Position numbers and translations under genes: made by a program
Assembly (NCBI GenBank): GCA_023434015.1
Contig: JAEYTM010000075.1
Location: 1-8,740 of the forward strand
Direction: 5' to 3'
Origin: Pseudomonadota bacterium
GTDB lineage: Bacteria; Pseudomonadota; Alphaproteobacteria; Caulobacterales; Caulobacteraceae
Length of the DNA: 8,740 nt
Notes under the pieces: generated by a model
Databases searched by the model: none
Seen by the model: only the letters and a program-made list of their open reading frames with translations
Told to the model about the DNA's origin: nothing
Part shown: positions 1 to 6,725 of the stretch, in pieces
Numbering within the stretch: the stretch's first letter is position 1
How the letters are laid out: each line of letters begins with the position of its first letter

Positions 1-191
1 CGGTGTCGCTGGACGAGGTGCTGGCCGACATCCGCCGCCGCGACGCCCGCGACGGCGGGCGCGAGGCCGCGCCCATGCGCCCGGCCGAGGACGCCGTCTT
101 GCTGGACACCTCCGAAAAGACTATAGAGCAGGCCGCCGATGCGGCCCGCCGCATCGTCGAGGCGGCGCGCGCCCGCTGGGAAACCTCCTAG
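1..191 (+). CDS. cmk: Cytidylate kinase, C-terminal fragment (5' end outside window)
   Basis: Cytidylate kinase phosphorylates CMP and dCMP with ATP in the cytosol, feeding CTP and dCTP pools. Only about the last 62 residues are present; codons begin at base 3 and the stop is TAG at 189-191. The visible part contains the family's C-terminal pattern: VLADIRRRDARD, then an APMRPAEDAVLLDTS segment, where the Arg/Asp-rich stretch belongs to the nucleotide-binding lid and core and the 'A.DA..LDTS' strand precedes the last helix. The protein ends in an Ala/Arg-rich helix. Position directly upstream of rpsA is a widely conserved bacterial arrangement and supports the call. The GTG at position 3 is an internal codon, not a start, since a full protein would be more than 200 residues. 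The remaining uncertainty is that two thirds of the gene, including the P-loop, is not visible. Confidence 0.87.
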   Translation, partial: VSLDEVLADIRRRDARDGGREAAPMRPAEDAVLLDTSEKTIEQAADAARRIVEAARARWETS

Positions 192-270
192 CCGGCAATC
201 CAACCGCGCCTTTCCCTCTGACGGCTGCGGGCAGATCCATTCCGCGCGAGGCATCGCCCCGCGCCTTCGG

Positions 271-297
271 TTGCAACCCTTAACCCGACGCTGGGAC
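271..297 (+). promoter_or_regulatory. Candidate rpsA promoter (weak match)
   Basis: TTGCAAC at 271-277 and GCTGGGAC at 290-297 are separated by 12 bases, within the 10-14 spacing of the Caulobacter sigma-73 type promoter (TTGACGS / GCTANAWC). Only the TTG and the outer -10 bases agree, so this is a weak match. It would give a leader of roughly 50 bases containing the hairpin at 301-326. rpsA may instead, or also, be read through from cmk. This is an inference from consensus comparison by eye. Confidence 0.25.
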
Positions 298-300
298 TCC

Positions 301-326
301 GCCCGACGCCTTCGCGGCGCGCGGGC
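301..326 (+). promoter_or_regulatory. GC-rich hairpin in the rpsA leader
   Basis: GCCCG (301-305) pairs with CGGGC (322-326) and CGCC (307-310) pairs with GGCG (316-319), enclosing a five-base TTCGC loop; A306 faces C320-G321 in a small internal loop. The hairpin ends 28 bases before the rpsA ATG and has no T-run, so it is not an intrinsic terminator. Ribosomal protein S1 genes are autogenously regulated through leader structure in E. coli. A similar role here is an inference. Confidence 0.35.
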
Positions 327-354
327 CTCGCGTCATTCGAGACGAAAGACACCT

Positions 355-2061
355 ATGGCTGACGATATGAGCCTGAATCCCTCGCGCGACGATTTCTCCG
401 CCCTGCTCGACGAGTCCCTCGGCGGACGTGACTTCATGGAAGGCCAGGTTGTCCACGGCAAGGTCGTGGCGATCGAGAAGGACATCGCGATCATCGATGT
501 CGGCCTGAAGACCGAAGGCCGCGTGCCGATGAAGGAATTCGGCGGCGAGGACGGCAAGGTCGCCCTCAAGGTCGGCGACACCGTCGAGGTGTTCCTCGAG
601 CGCGTCGAGAACGCCATGGGCGAAGCCGTGCTCAGCCGCGACAAGGCCCGCCGCGAGGAAGCCTGGACCCGCCTGGAAGCCGTCTACGAGCGCAACGAGC
701 CGGTCATGGGCTCGATCGTCGGCCGCGTGAAGGGCGGCTTCACCGTCGATCTCGGCGGCGCCTCGGCCTTCCTGCCGGGCTCGCAGGTCGACATCCGCCC
801 GGTGCGCGACGTCGGCCCGCTGATGGGCCGCGAGCAGCCGTTCGCGATTCTCAAAATGGACCGCCCGCGCGGCAACATTGTCGTCTCGCGTCGCGCCATC
901 CTCGAGGAAGCCCGCGCCGAACAGCGCACCGAGCTGGTCTCCCAGCTGCAGGAAGGCGAAGTCCGCGAAGGCGTGGTCAAGAACATCACCGACTACGGCG
1001 CGTTCGTGGACCTGGGCGGCATCGACGGCCTGCTGCACGTCACCGACATGAGCTGGAAGCGCGTCAACCACCCCAGCCAGGTGCTGGCGGTGGGCGACAC
1101 CGTCAAGGTGCAGATCGTCAAGATCAACCCGGACACCCAGCGCATCTCGCTCGGCATGAAGCAGCTGCAGTCCGACCCGTGGGACGGCGTGGAAGCCAAG
1201 TACCCCGTGGGCGCGAAGTTCACCGGCCGCATCACCAACATCACCGACTACGGCGCCTTCGTGGAGCTGGAAGCCGGCGTCGAAGGCTTGGTGCACGTCT
1301 CGGAAATGTCCTGGACCAAGAAGAACGTCCACCCCGGCAAGATCGTCTCGACCTCGCAGGAAGTCGAAGTGGTCGTGCTGGACGTCGATCCGTCCAAGCG
1401 CCGCGTGTCGCTGGGCCTCAAGCAGGCCATGGCCAATCCGTGGGACGCCTTCGTCGCGGCCCACCCGATCGGCTCGACCGTCGAGGGCGAAGTCAAGAAC
1501 GCCACCGAATTCGGCCTGTTCATCGGCCTGGAGAACGACATCGACGGCATGGTCCACCTGTCCGATCTGGACTGGGCGGTCTCCGGTGAAGAAGCCATCG
1601 CCAAGTACAACAAGGGCGACGTGGTGAAGGCCCGCGTGCTGGACGTCGACGTCGAGAAGGAACGCATCTCGCTCGGCATCAAGCAACTGGCCGGCGACCC
1701 GATGCAGGGCGACACCTACCGCAAGGGCCAGACCGTGACGGTCACCGTCACCGAGGTCACCTCGGGCGGCATCGAAGTCCGCTTCGGCGAGGACGACGCC
1801 CCGATGAGCGCTTTCATCCGCAAGTCGGACCTGTCCCGCGACCGTGCGGACCAGCGTCCGGAACGCTTCGCCGTCGGCGACCGCGTCGACGCCCAGATCT
1901 CCAACGTGGACAAGGCCGCCCGCCGCGTCTCGCTGTCGATCAAGGCGCTCGAAATGGTCGAGGAAAAGGAAGCCATCGAGAAGTTCGGGTCCTCGGACTC
2001 CGGCGCCTCGCTGGGCGACATCCTCGGCGCGGCCCTGCGCGAGAAGGCCCAGAAGGACTGA
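355..2061 (+). CDS. rpsA: 30S ribosomal protein S1
   Basis: Ribosomal protein S1 binds mRNA on the 30S subunit and helps unfold structured or Shine-Dalgarno-poor leaders during initiation. The 568-residue product has the usual length and six OB-fold S1 repeats at roughly residues 28-97, 115-180, 200-269, 286-357, 373-443 and 458-530. Repeats 3 and 4 are the most alike, each carrying ITDYGAFV followed by a G-L-HV-(D/E)MSW core; repeats 3, 4 and 5 each end with SLG(M/L)KQ-like strands. A short tail (about 540-568) ends with GDILGAALREKAQKD. The ATG at 355 gives MADDMSLNPSRDDF, the expected N-terminus; an in-frame ATG at 367 is an alternative. The ORF runs further upstream to 139, but that stretch overlaps cmk and is low-complexity. 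The bases before the ATG (GAGACGAAAGACACCT) hold no good Shine-Dalgarno, as is also known for E. coli rpsA. Transcription ends at the hairpin at 2107-2143. Confidence 0.97.
   Translation: MADDMSLNPSRDDFSALLDESLGGRDFMEGQVVHGKVVAIEKDIAIIDVGLKTEGRVPMKEFGGEDGKVALKVGDTVEVFLERVENAMGEAVLSRDKARREEAWTRLEAVYERNEPVMGSIVGRVKGGFTVDLGGASAFLPGSQVDIRPVRDVGPLMGREQPFAILKMDRPRGNIVVSRRAILEEARAEQRTELVSQLQEGEVREGVVKNITDYGAFVDLGGIDGLLHVTDMSWKRVNHPSQVLAVGDTVKVQIVKINPDTQRISLGMKQLQSDPWDGVEAKYPVGAKFTGRITNITDYGAFVELEAGVEGLVHVSEMSWTKKNVHPGKIVSTSQEVEVVVLDVDPSKRRVSLGLKQAMANPWDAFVAAHPIGSTVEGEVKNATEFGLFIGLENDIDGMVHLSDLDWAVSGEEAIAKYNKGDVVKARVLDVDVEKERISLGIKQLAGDPMQGDTYRKGQTVTVTVTEVTSGGIEVRFGEDDAPMSAFIRKSDLSRDRADQRPERFAVGDRVDAQISNVDKAARRVSLSIKALEMVEEKEAIEKFGSSDSGASLGDILGAALREKAQKD
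982..1256 (+). repeat. 20-bp direct repeat within rpsA (S1 domains 3 and 4)
   Basis: AACATCACCGACTACGGCGC occurs at 982-1001 and again at 1237-1256. The two copies lie 255 bases (85 codons) apart and in the same reading frame. Both encode the NITDYGA segment of adjacent S1 domains, and the following bases are also nearly the same. The protein repeat is expected from the domain architecture; perfect identity at every codon position over 20 bases reflects strong codon bias or partial homogenisation between domains. Confidence 0.8.
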
Positions 2062-2106
2062 TCGCGGCCGGCCGCCCGCCGGCGGCCGAGCTGACGACCT
2101 GATCGA

Positions 2107-2143
2107 GGCCCCGTCCGGTTCCCCGGGCGGGGCCTTTGCCTTT
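2107..2143 (+). terminator. Intrinsic terminator downstream of rpsA
   Basis: GGCCCCGTCCGG (2107-2118) and CCGGGCGGGGCC (2123-2134) form a 12-bp stem with one G-U pair and a TTCC loop, followed by TTTGCCTTT. It lies 46 bases past the rpsA stop. The stem is very stable and the T-rich tail is adequate, so it should separate cmk-rpsA from ihfB. Confidence 0.87.
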
Positions 2144-2172
2144 GGGGCTTCACACCAGCGTCGCTGCCCGCC

Positions 2173-2195
2173 CTCCGCGCAGCCTCGCCGCGGAG
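2173..2195 (+). other. Perfect 7-bp hairpin upstream of ihfB
   Basis: CTCCGCG (2173-2179) pairs perfectly with CGCGGAG (2189-2195) around a nine-base loop. A run of five T follows at 2208-2212, twelve bases after the stem, which is too far for a standard intrinsic terminator. It could be a weak secondary terminator behind rpsA or part of the ihfB control region. No clear promoter was recognised between 2144 and 2257. Confidence 0.3.
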
Positions 2196-2257
2196 CGCCG
2201 TAAACCCTTTTTGCGCCTTGAATACACAGGCGATCTCGCCCATGGTCCGGCCGGTTC

Positions 2258-2263
2258 AAGGGG
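2258..2263 (+). promoter_or_regulatory. ihfB ribosome binding site
   Basis: AAGGGG lies five bases before the ATG at 2269. It decides between this start and the in-frame upstream ATG at 2218, which has no purine-rich site and would add 17 non-conserved residues. Confidence 0.7.
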
Positions 2264-2268
2264 CCTGT

Positions 2269-2553
2269 ATGATCAAGTCGGAACTGATCGCGAAACTCGC
2301 GGAGGAGAATCCGCACCTGACCCAGCGCGACATCGAGCGCGTGGTCGGGGTGGTCCTGGAACGCATGATCCAGGCTCTGGAAAGCGGCGGCCGGGTCGAG
2401 CTGCGCGGCTTCGGCGCGCTCTCCGTTCGCTCGCGCGAGGCCCGCGCCGGCCGAAATCCCCGCACCGGCGAGCCGGTCGAGGTCCGCGCCAAGCACGTGC
2501 CGTTCTTCAAGAGCGGCAAGGAGCTGCGCGAGCGGCTCAACGTGGAAGAATAG
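2269..2553 (+). CDS. ihfB: Integration host factor subunit beta
   Basis: IHF-beta pairs with IHF-alpha (encoded elsewhere) to form a nucleoid protein that bends DNA sharply at specific sites and supports replication, recombination and sigma-54-type transcription. The 94-residue product matches the family length. It begins MIKSELIAKLAEENPHL, the N-terminal helices, and contains the RGFGALSVRSR strand. The DNA-binding arm follows: GRNPRTGEPVEV, with Pro64 at the position of the intercalating proline, and then the VPFFKSGKELRERLN C-terminal helix. MIKSE at the start and RNPRTG in the arm favour IHF-beta over HU or IHF-alpha. mscL begins 30 bases downstream, so the two may be co-transcribed. The rpsA-ihfB neighbourhood is common in proteobacteria and supports the beta assignment. 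Confidence 0.96.
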   Translation: MIKSELIAKLAEENPHLTQRDIERVVGVVLERMIQALESGGRVELRGFGALSVRSREARAGRNPRTGEPVEVRAKHVPFFKSGKELRERLNVEE

Positions 2554-2571
2554 CGCCGCAGGCGCCCTGGC

Positions 2572-2577
2572 GGAGGA
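2572..2577 (+). promoter_or_regulatory. mscL ribosome binding site
   Basis: GGAGGA lies six bases before the TTG at 2584. This near-perfect Shine-Dalgarno fixes the unusual TTG as the start, since no in-frame ATG exists nearby and the conserved MSII...EF N-terminus begins exactly there. Confidence 0.82.
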
Positions 2578-2583
2578 ACAACC

Positions 2584-3024
2584 TTGAGCATCATCTCGGA
2601 ATTCCGCGAGTTCATCGCCCGCGGCAACGTCATCGACCTCGCCGTCGGCGTGATCATCGGCGCGGCCTTCAACGACATCACCGCGACCCTGGTCGACGGC
2701 GTGGTCATGCCGCCCCTTGGCCTGCTGCTGCAGGGCGTCGACTTCTCGCACATGCAGTGGGTGCTGAAGCCCGACGATCCGGCGACGGCGGCGAACGAAC
2801 TGGTGGCGATCCACTACGGGGCGTTCATCAACACCCTGATCAAGTTCATGATCGTCGCCTGGGTAGTGTTCCTGCTGGTCAAGGTGGTCAATGTGATCCG
2901 GCGGCGCGACGCGGCCGAGGCGCCCCCGCCGGCTCCGCCCGCGCCGAGCGCCGAGCAGGAGCTGCTCGCGGAGATCCGCGACCTGCTGAAGTCCCAGGCC
3001 GCGGTCTCCAAGGCCAAGCCCTAG
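2584..3024 (+). CDS. mscL: Large-conductance mechanosensitive channel MscL
   Basis: MscL is a homopentameric inner-membrane channel that opens at near-lytic membrane tension and releases solutes during hypo-osmotic shock. The 146-residue product (E. coli has 136) starts with the amphipathic N-terminal helix MSIISEFREFIARGN. TM1 follows at about residues 16-43; the pore-constriction positions L19, G22, V23 and G26 are identical to E. coli, then NDI and VVMPPLG close the helix. A periplasmic loop spans about 45-77, and TM2 (FINTLIKFMIVAWVVFLLVKVVN) about 80-102. A basic RRR cluster, a Pro/Ala-rich linker (about 110-121) and the C-terminal helix ELLAEIRDLLKSQ, which forms the cytoplasmic bundle, complete it. 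The start is TTG, supported by GGAGGA. It sits between ihfB and the trp genes, a position I would expect to be taken by a LapA-like small membrane protein gene in many alphaproteobacteria. Confidence 0.97.
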   Translation: MSIISEFREFIARGNVIDLAVGVIIGAAFNDITATLVDGVVMPPLGLLLQGVDFSHMQWVLKPDDPATAANELVAIHYGAFINTLIKFMIVAWVVFLLVKVVNVIRRRDAAEAPPPAPPAPSAEQELLAEIRDLLKSQAAVSKAKP

Positions 3025-3040
3025 CAGCGATCTCCACCCC

Positions 3041-3068
3041 TTGCACGGTGGGCGCGGACGCCCCTAAT
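3041..3068 (+). promoter_or_regulatory. Candidate promoter for trpF operon
   Basis: TTGCAC (3041-3046) and CCTAAT (3063-3068) are 16 bases apart. The -10 matches four of six consensus bases, but the -35 matches only TTG. Transcription would start near 3075-3078, that is at or just before the trpF ATG, giving a leaderless or nearly leaderless mRNA. The alternative is read-through from ihfB-mscL, since only 53 bases separate mscL from trpF. A small hairpin (3050-3054 with 3059-3063) lies in the spacer. Confidence 0.32.
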
Positions 3069-3077
3069 CCCGGACGC

Positions 3078-3719
3078 ATGGCTGTTCAGACCAAGATCTG
3101 CGGGATCTCCACGCCCGAGGCGCTTCGCGCCGCGATCGACGGCGGGGCGGGCTGGATCGGCTTCGTGTTCTTCCCCAGGAGCCCGCGCCACCTGACCGTG
3201 GAAGCGGCGGGCCGCCTGGCCGCCCAGGCGCGCGGCCGGGTCAAGATCGTGGCCCTGGCGGTCGATCCCTCCGACGCGCTGGTGGACGAGATCGCCAGCG
3301 GACTGCGTCCCGATCTGCTTCAGCTTCACGGCGGCGAGACGCCTGCCCGGGTGCGCGAGATCGGCCAGCGGGCCGGCGTCGGCCTGATCAAGGCCCTGCC
3401 GGTGGCGGAGGCCGCCGATGTCGACGCGGCCGGACCTTACGAGGGGTTGGTCGATCACCTGCTGTTCGACGCCAAGCCGTCGGCAGACGCCACGCGCCCC
3501 GGCGGAGTCGGCGCCCGATTCGACTGGAGCGTGATGGCCGGCCGGCGATTCGCCCGGCCATGGTTCCTGGCCGGCGGCCTCGATCCGTGGAACCTGACCG
3601 AGGCGGTGGAGCAGTCCGGCGCCCCCCTGCTGGACGTTTCCTCTGGCGTGGAACGCGGACCCGGCTTAAAGGACCCGGCCTTGATCGCGGCGTTCCTGGA
3701 CGCCGCCCGGCGAGTATAA
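3078..3719 (+). CDS. trpF: Phosphoribosylanthranilate isomerase
   Basis: TrpF carries out the Amadori rearrangement of N-(5'-phosphoribosyl)anthranilate to 1-(o-carboxyphenylamino)-1-deoxyribulose 5-phosphate, the third tryptophan-specific step. The 213-residue cytosolic (beta/alpha)8 barrel has the family landmarks in order: KICGI with catalytic Cys8, FVFFPRSPR (about 29-37), LLQLHG (80-85), LLFDA with the catalytic acid Asp131, AGGL (165-168) with N172, and the phosphate-binding DVSSGVE (186-192) followed by GLKD. The ATG at 3078 gives MAVQTKICGI, the normal N-terminus; the much longer open frame upstream overlaps ihfB and mscL and is a shadow. No convincing Shine-Dalgarno precedes the ATG. 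trpB follows 23 bases downstream. It is a stand-alone protein, not fused to TrpC. Confidence 0.97.
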   Translation: MAVQTKICGISTPEALRAAIDGGAGWIGFVFFPRSPRHLTVEAAGRLAAQARGRVKIVALAVDPSDALVDEIASGLRPDLLQLHGGETPARVREIGQRAGVGLIKALPVAEAADVDAAGPYEGLVDHLLFDAKPSADATRPGGVGARFDWSVMAGRRFARPWFLAGGLDPWNLTEAVEQSGAPLLDVSSGVERGPGLKDPALIAAFLDAARRV

Positions 3720-3730
3720 GCTCGCGATCC

Positions 3731-3736
3731 GAGAAG
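3731..3736 (+). promoter_or_regulatory. trpB ribosome binding site
   Basis: GAGAAG lies six bases before the TTG at 3743. It supports initiation there rather than at the in-frame ATG at 3773, which is preceded by AACGACTAT with no purine-rich site. Confidence 0.6.
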
Positions 3737-3742
3737 CGAACC

Positions 3743-4959
<1,217 letters not shown>

Positions 4960-4963
<4 letters not shown>

Positions 4964-5793
4964 GCACCGCCCGCATCGACGCCCGTTTCGCCGCGCTGAA
5001 GGCCGAAGGCCGCGCCGCCTTCGTGCCCTATGTGATGGCCGGCGACCCCGACGCCGCCACGGCCCTGGCGATCCTGCGCGGCCTGCCCGCCGCCGGCGCC
5101 GACATCATCGAGGTCGGCTTCCCGTTCTCCGATCCCATGGCCGAGGGCCCCCCCATTCAGCGCGCGGCGCTGCGGGCGCTCGACAAGGGCATGACGCTCA
5201 AGGGCGTCCTGGAGCTGATCCGCACCTTCCGGGACGCAGACCAGTCCACGCCGGTCATCCTGATGGGCTACACCAACCTGTTGGTCAGCTGGGGCTACGA
5301 GGCCTTCGCCCGGGCTGCGGCCGAGGCCGGGGTCGACGGGGTGATCATCGTCGATACCCCGCCGGAAGAGGCCGACGACCTGACGGACGCCCTGGACGCC
5401 GCGGGCCTGTCGCTGATCCGCCTGGCGACCCCGACGAGCGACGACAGGCGACTGGAGACCGTGGTCCGGCGGACCTCGGGGTTCGTCTATTACGTCTCCG
5501 TCGCCGGCGTCACCGGCGTGAAGGAAGCCGTGGCCGCAGAGGTCGCCCCCGCGGTCGAGAGGGTGCGCAAGGCCTCGGGCCTGCCGGTCGCCGTCGGCTT
5601 CGGCATCAAGACTCCGGAAAGGGCCGCGGCGATAGCCCGTGTGGCCGACGCAGTGGTGGTCGGTTCCGCCCTGGTCGATGAAGTGGCGGCGGCGATAGAA
5701 ATGAACGAAGACGTGACTGAGCGGGTTCTTTCCAAAGTCGAATCCTTGGCTAAGTCTGTGCGCGCCGCGCGCGTCGGCCTGACAACGGTCTAG
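4960..5793 (+). CDS. trpA: Tryptophan synthase alpha chain
   Basis: TrpA cleaves indole-3-glycerol phosphate to indole and glyceraldehyde 3-phosphate and passes indole to TrpB. The 277-residue TIM barrel begins at TTG 4960 (STARIDARFAALKAEGRAAFVPYVMAGDPD), overlapping the trpB stop by four bases (TTGA); no in-frame ATG is near and this N-terminus is the conserved one. The signature IIEVGFPFSDPMAEGPPIQ contains the catalytic Glu as E51, but the second catalytic position, Asp60 in E. coli, is Glu62 here. The family signature, as I recall it, allows Asp or Glu at this place. Downstream are PVILMGYTN, the VDGVIIVDTPPEE strand with the usual Asp-Pro pair, VYYVSVAGVTG (loop 6) and the phosphate-binding PVAVGFGIKTPE and VVGSALV. 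The C-terminal helix (about 250-277) is of normal length. accD starts 4 bases downstream. Confidence 0.97.
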
Positions 5794-5797
5794 AACC

Positions 5798-6724
5798 ATG
5801 GCGATGGCAGAACAGCGAAACGACAAGCCCGGCCGTCCCTCCGCCACCCGCGAGCGGTCCGGCTGGCTGTCCCGGATCGCACCCGGCGTGCGCAACGCCT
5901 TCGCCAAGCGCGAAACGCCGGAGAACCTCTGGGTCAAGTGCCCGGACACCGGCGAGATGATCTATCGCCCGGACCTGGAGGCGGCCCTCTGGGTCACCCC
6001 GTCCGGCAGCCACATGCGTATCGGCGCCCAGGCCCGCCTGCGCTTCACCTTCGACGACGGCCAGTTCGAACGGATCGCGTCGCCGGTGGTGGCCGACGAC
6101 CCGCTGAAGTTCCCCGACGAGAAGCCCTATGCGGAACGCCTGAAGGCGGCGCGCAAGGCCACCGGCGAACAGGACTCCATGGCCATCGCCTACGGAAAGA
6201 TCGACGGCCAGCCGGCCGTGGTCGTGGTCCAGGACTTCGCCTTCATGGGCGGATCCCTGGGCATGGGCGCCGGGGAGACCTTCGTGAAGGCGGCCCAGGA
6301 GGCCGTGAAGCGGGACGTCCCGTTCGTGATCTTCACCGCCAGCGGCGGCGCCCGGATGCAGGAGGGAACCGTGTCCCTCATGCAGATGGCCCGGACGACC
6401 CTGGCGCTGAACGAGGTGAAGGCTGCGGGCCTGCCCTATATCGTCGTGCTGACCGACCCGACCACCGGCGGGGTGCTGGCCTCCTACGCCATGCTGGGCG
6501 ACGTCCATCTGGCCGAACCCAACGCCACCCTGGGCTTCTCCGGCCGCCGGGTGATCGAGCAGACCATCCGCGAGACCCTGCCGCCCGGTTTCCAGAAGTC
6601 GGAATTCCTAGTGGAGCGGGGCATGGTCGACCGCGTGGTCACCCGCGCCGAGCTGCCCAAGGTGCTGGGCTCGATCCTCAAGACCCTGACCATGGGACGC
6701 GCCGGGCTTTCCCCAGCCGCCTGA
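5798..6724 (+). CDS. accD: Acetyl-CoA carboxylase carboxyltransferase subunit beta
   Basis: AccD, with AccA, forms the carboxyltransferase that moves CO2 from carboxybiotin on BCCP to acetyl-CoA, making malonyl-CoA for fatty-acid synthesis. The 308-residue protein carries the crotonase-like carboxyltransferase domain: FMGGSLGMGAGE (149-160), ASGGARMQEG (181-190), LTDPTTGGVLASYAMLGD (218-235), LGFSGRRVIEQT, and LPPGFQ.SEFL. In the N-terminal region that in E. coli is a Cys4 zinc ribbon, the four ligand positions align without gaps as C48, T51, T67 and G70, so three of four cysteines are missing and zinc binding is unlikely. I recall similar loss in other alphaproteobacterial AccD, so this looks lineage-specific. 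ATG 5798 is the first start; ATG 5804 is equally possible, and neither has a Shine-Dalgarno. The gene is 4 bases after trpA and its stop is 1 base before folC, so expression is coupled. Confidence 0.97.
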   Translation: MAMAEQRNDKPGRPSATRERSGWLSRIAPGVRNAFAKRETPENLWVKCPDTGEMIYRPDLEAALWVTPSGSHMRIGAQARLRFTFDDGQFERIASPVVADDPLKFPDEKPYAERLKAARKATGEQDSMAIAYGKIDGQPAVVVVQDFAFMGGSLGMGAGETFVKAAQEAVKRDVPFVIFTASGGARMQEGTVSLMQMARTTLALNEVKAAGLPYIVVLTDPTTGGVLASYAMLGDVHLAEPNATLGFSGRRVIEQTIRETLPPGFQKSEFLVERGMVDRVVTRAELPKVLGSILKTLTMGRAGLSPAA

Positions 6725-6725
6725 G

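Noticed and set aside
271..287. Possible CtrA binding site around CTTAACC upstream of rpsA
   Set aside because: Only one half-site resembles the TTAA-N7-TTAA motif; the other half is TTGCAAC, so the match is not better than chance.
139..354. Upstream in-frame extension of rpsA from an ATG at 139
   Set aside because: It overlaps cmk, is Arg/Ala/Ser-rich without conservation, and known S1 proteins begin close to the ATG at 355.
2218..2268. Earlier ATG for ihfB at 2218
   Set aside because: It lacks a ribosome binding site and adds non-conserved residues; MIKSELI at 2269 has AAGGGG at the right distance.
2553..2565. Small GCGCC/GGCGC hairpin after the ihfB stop
   Set aside because: Only five base pairs with a three-base loop, no T-run, and it sits directly before the mscL ribosome binding site; not a terminator.
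280..2814. 844-codon open frame on the minus strand opposite rpsA, ihfB and part of mscL
   Set aside because: Its His/Asp/Arg/Gln-rich translation has no recognisable domain and is the antisense shadow of GC-rich codon use. It runs through three well-identified genes and an intergenic terminator.
2136..3077. Long open frame fused upstream of trpF
   Set aside because: It runs across ihfB and mscL in another frame with Arg/Gly/Pro-rich sequence; the TrpF N-terminus MAVQTKICGI starts at 3078.
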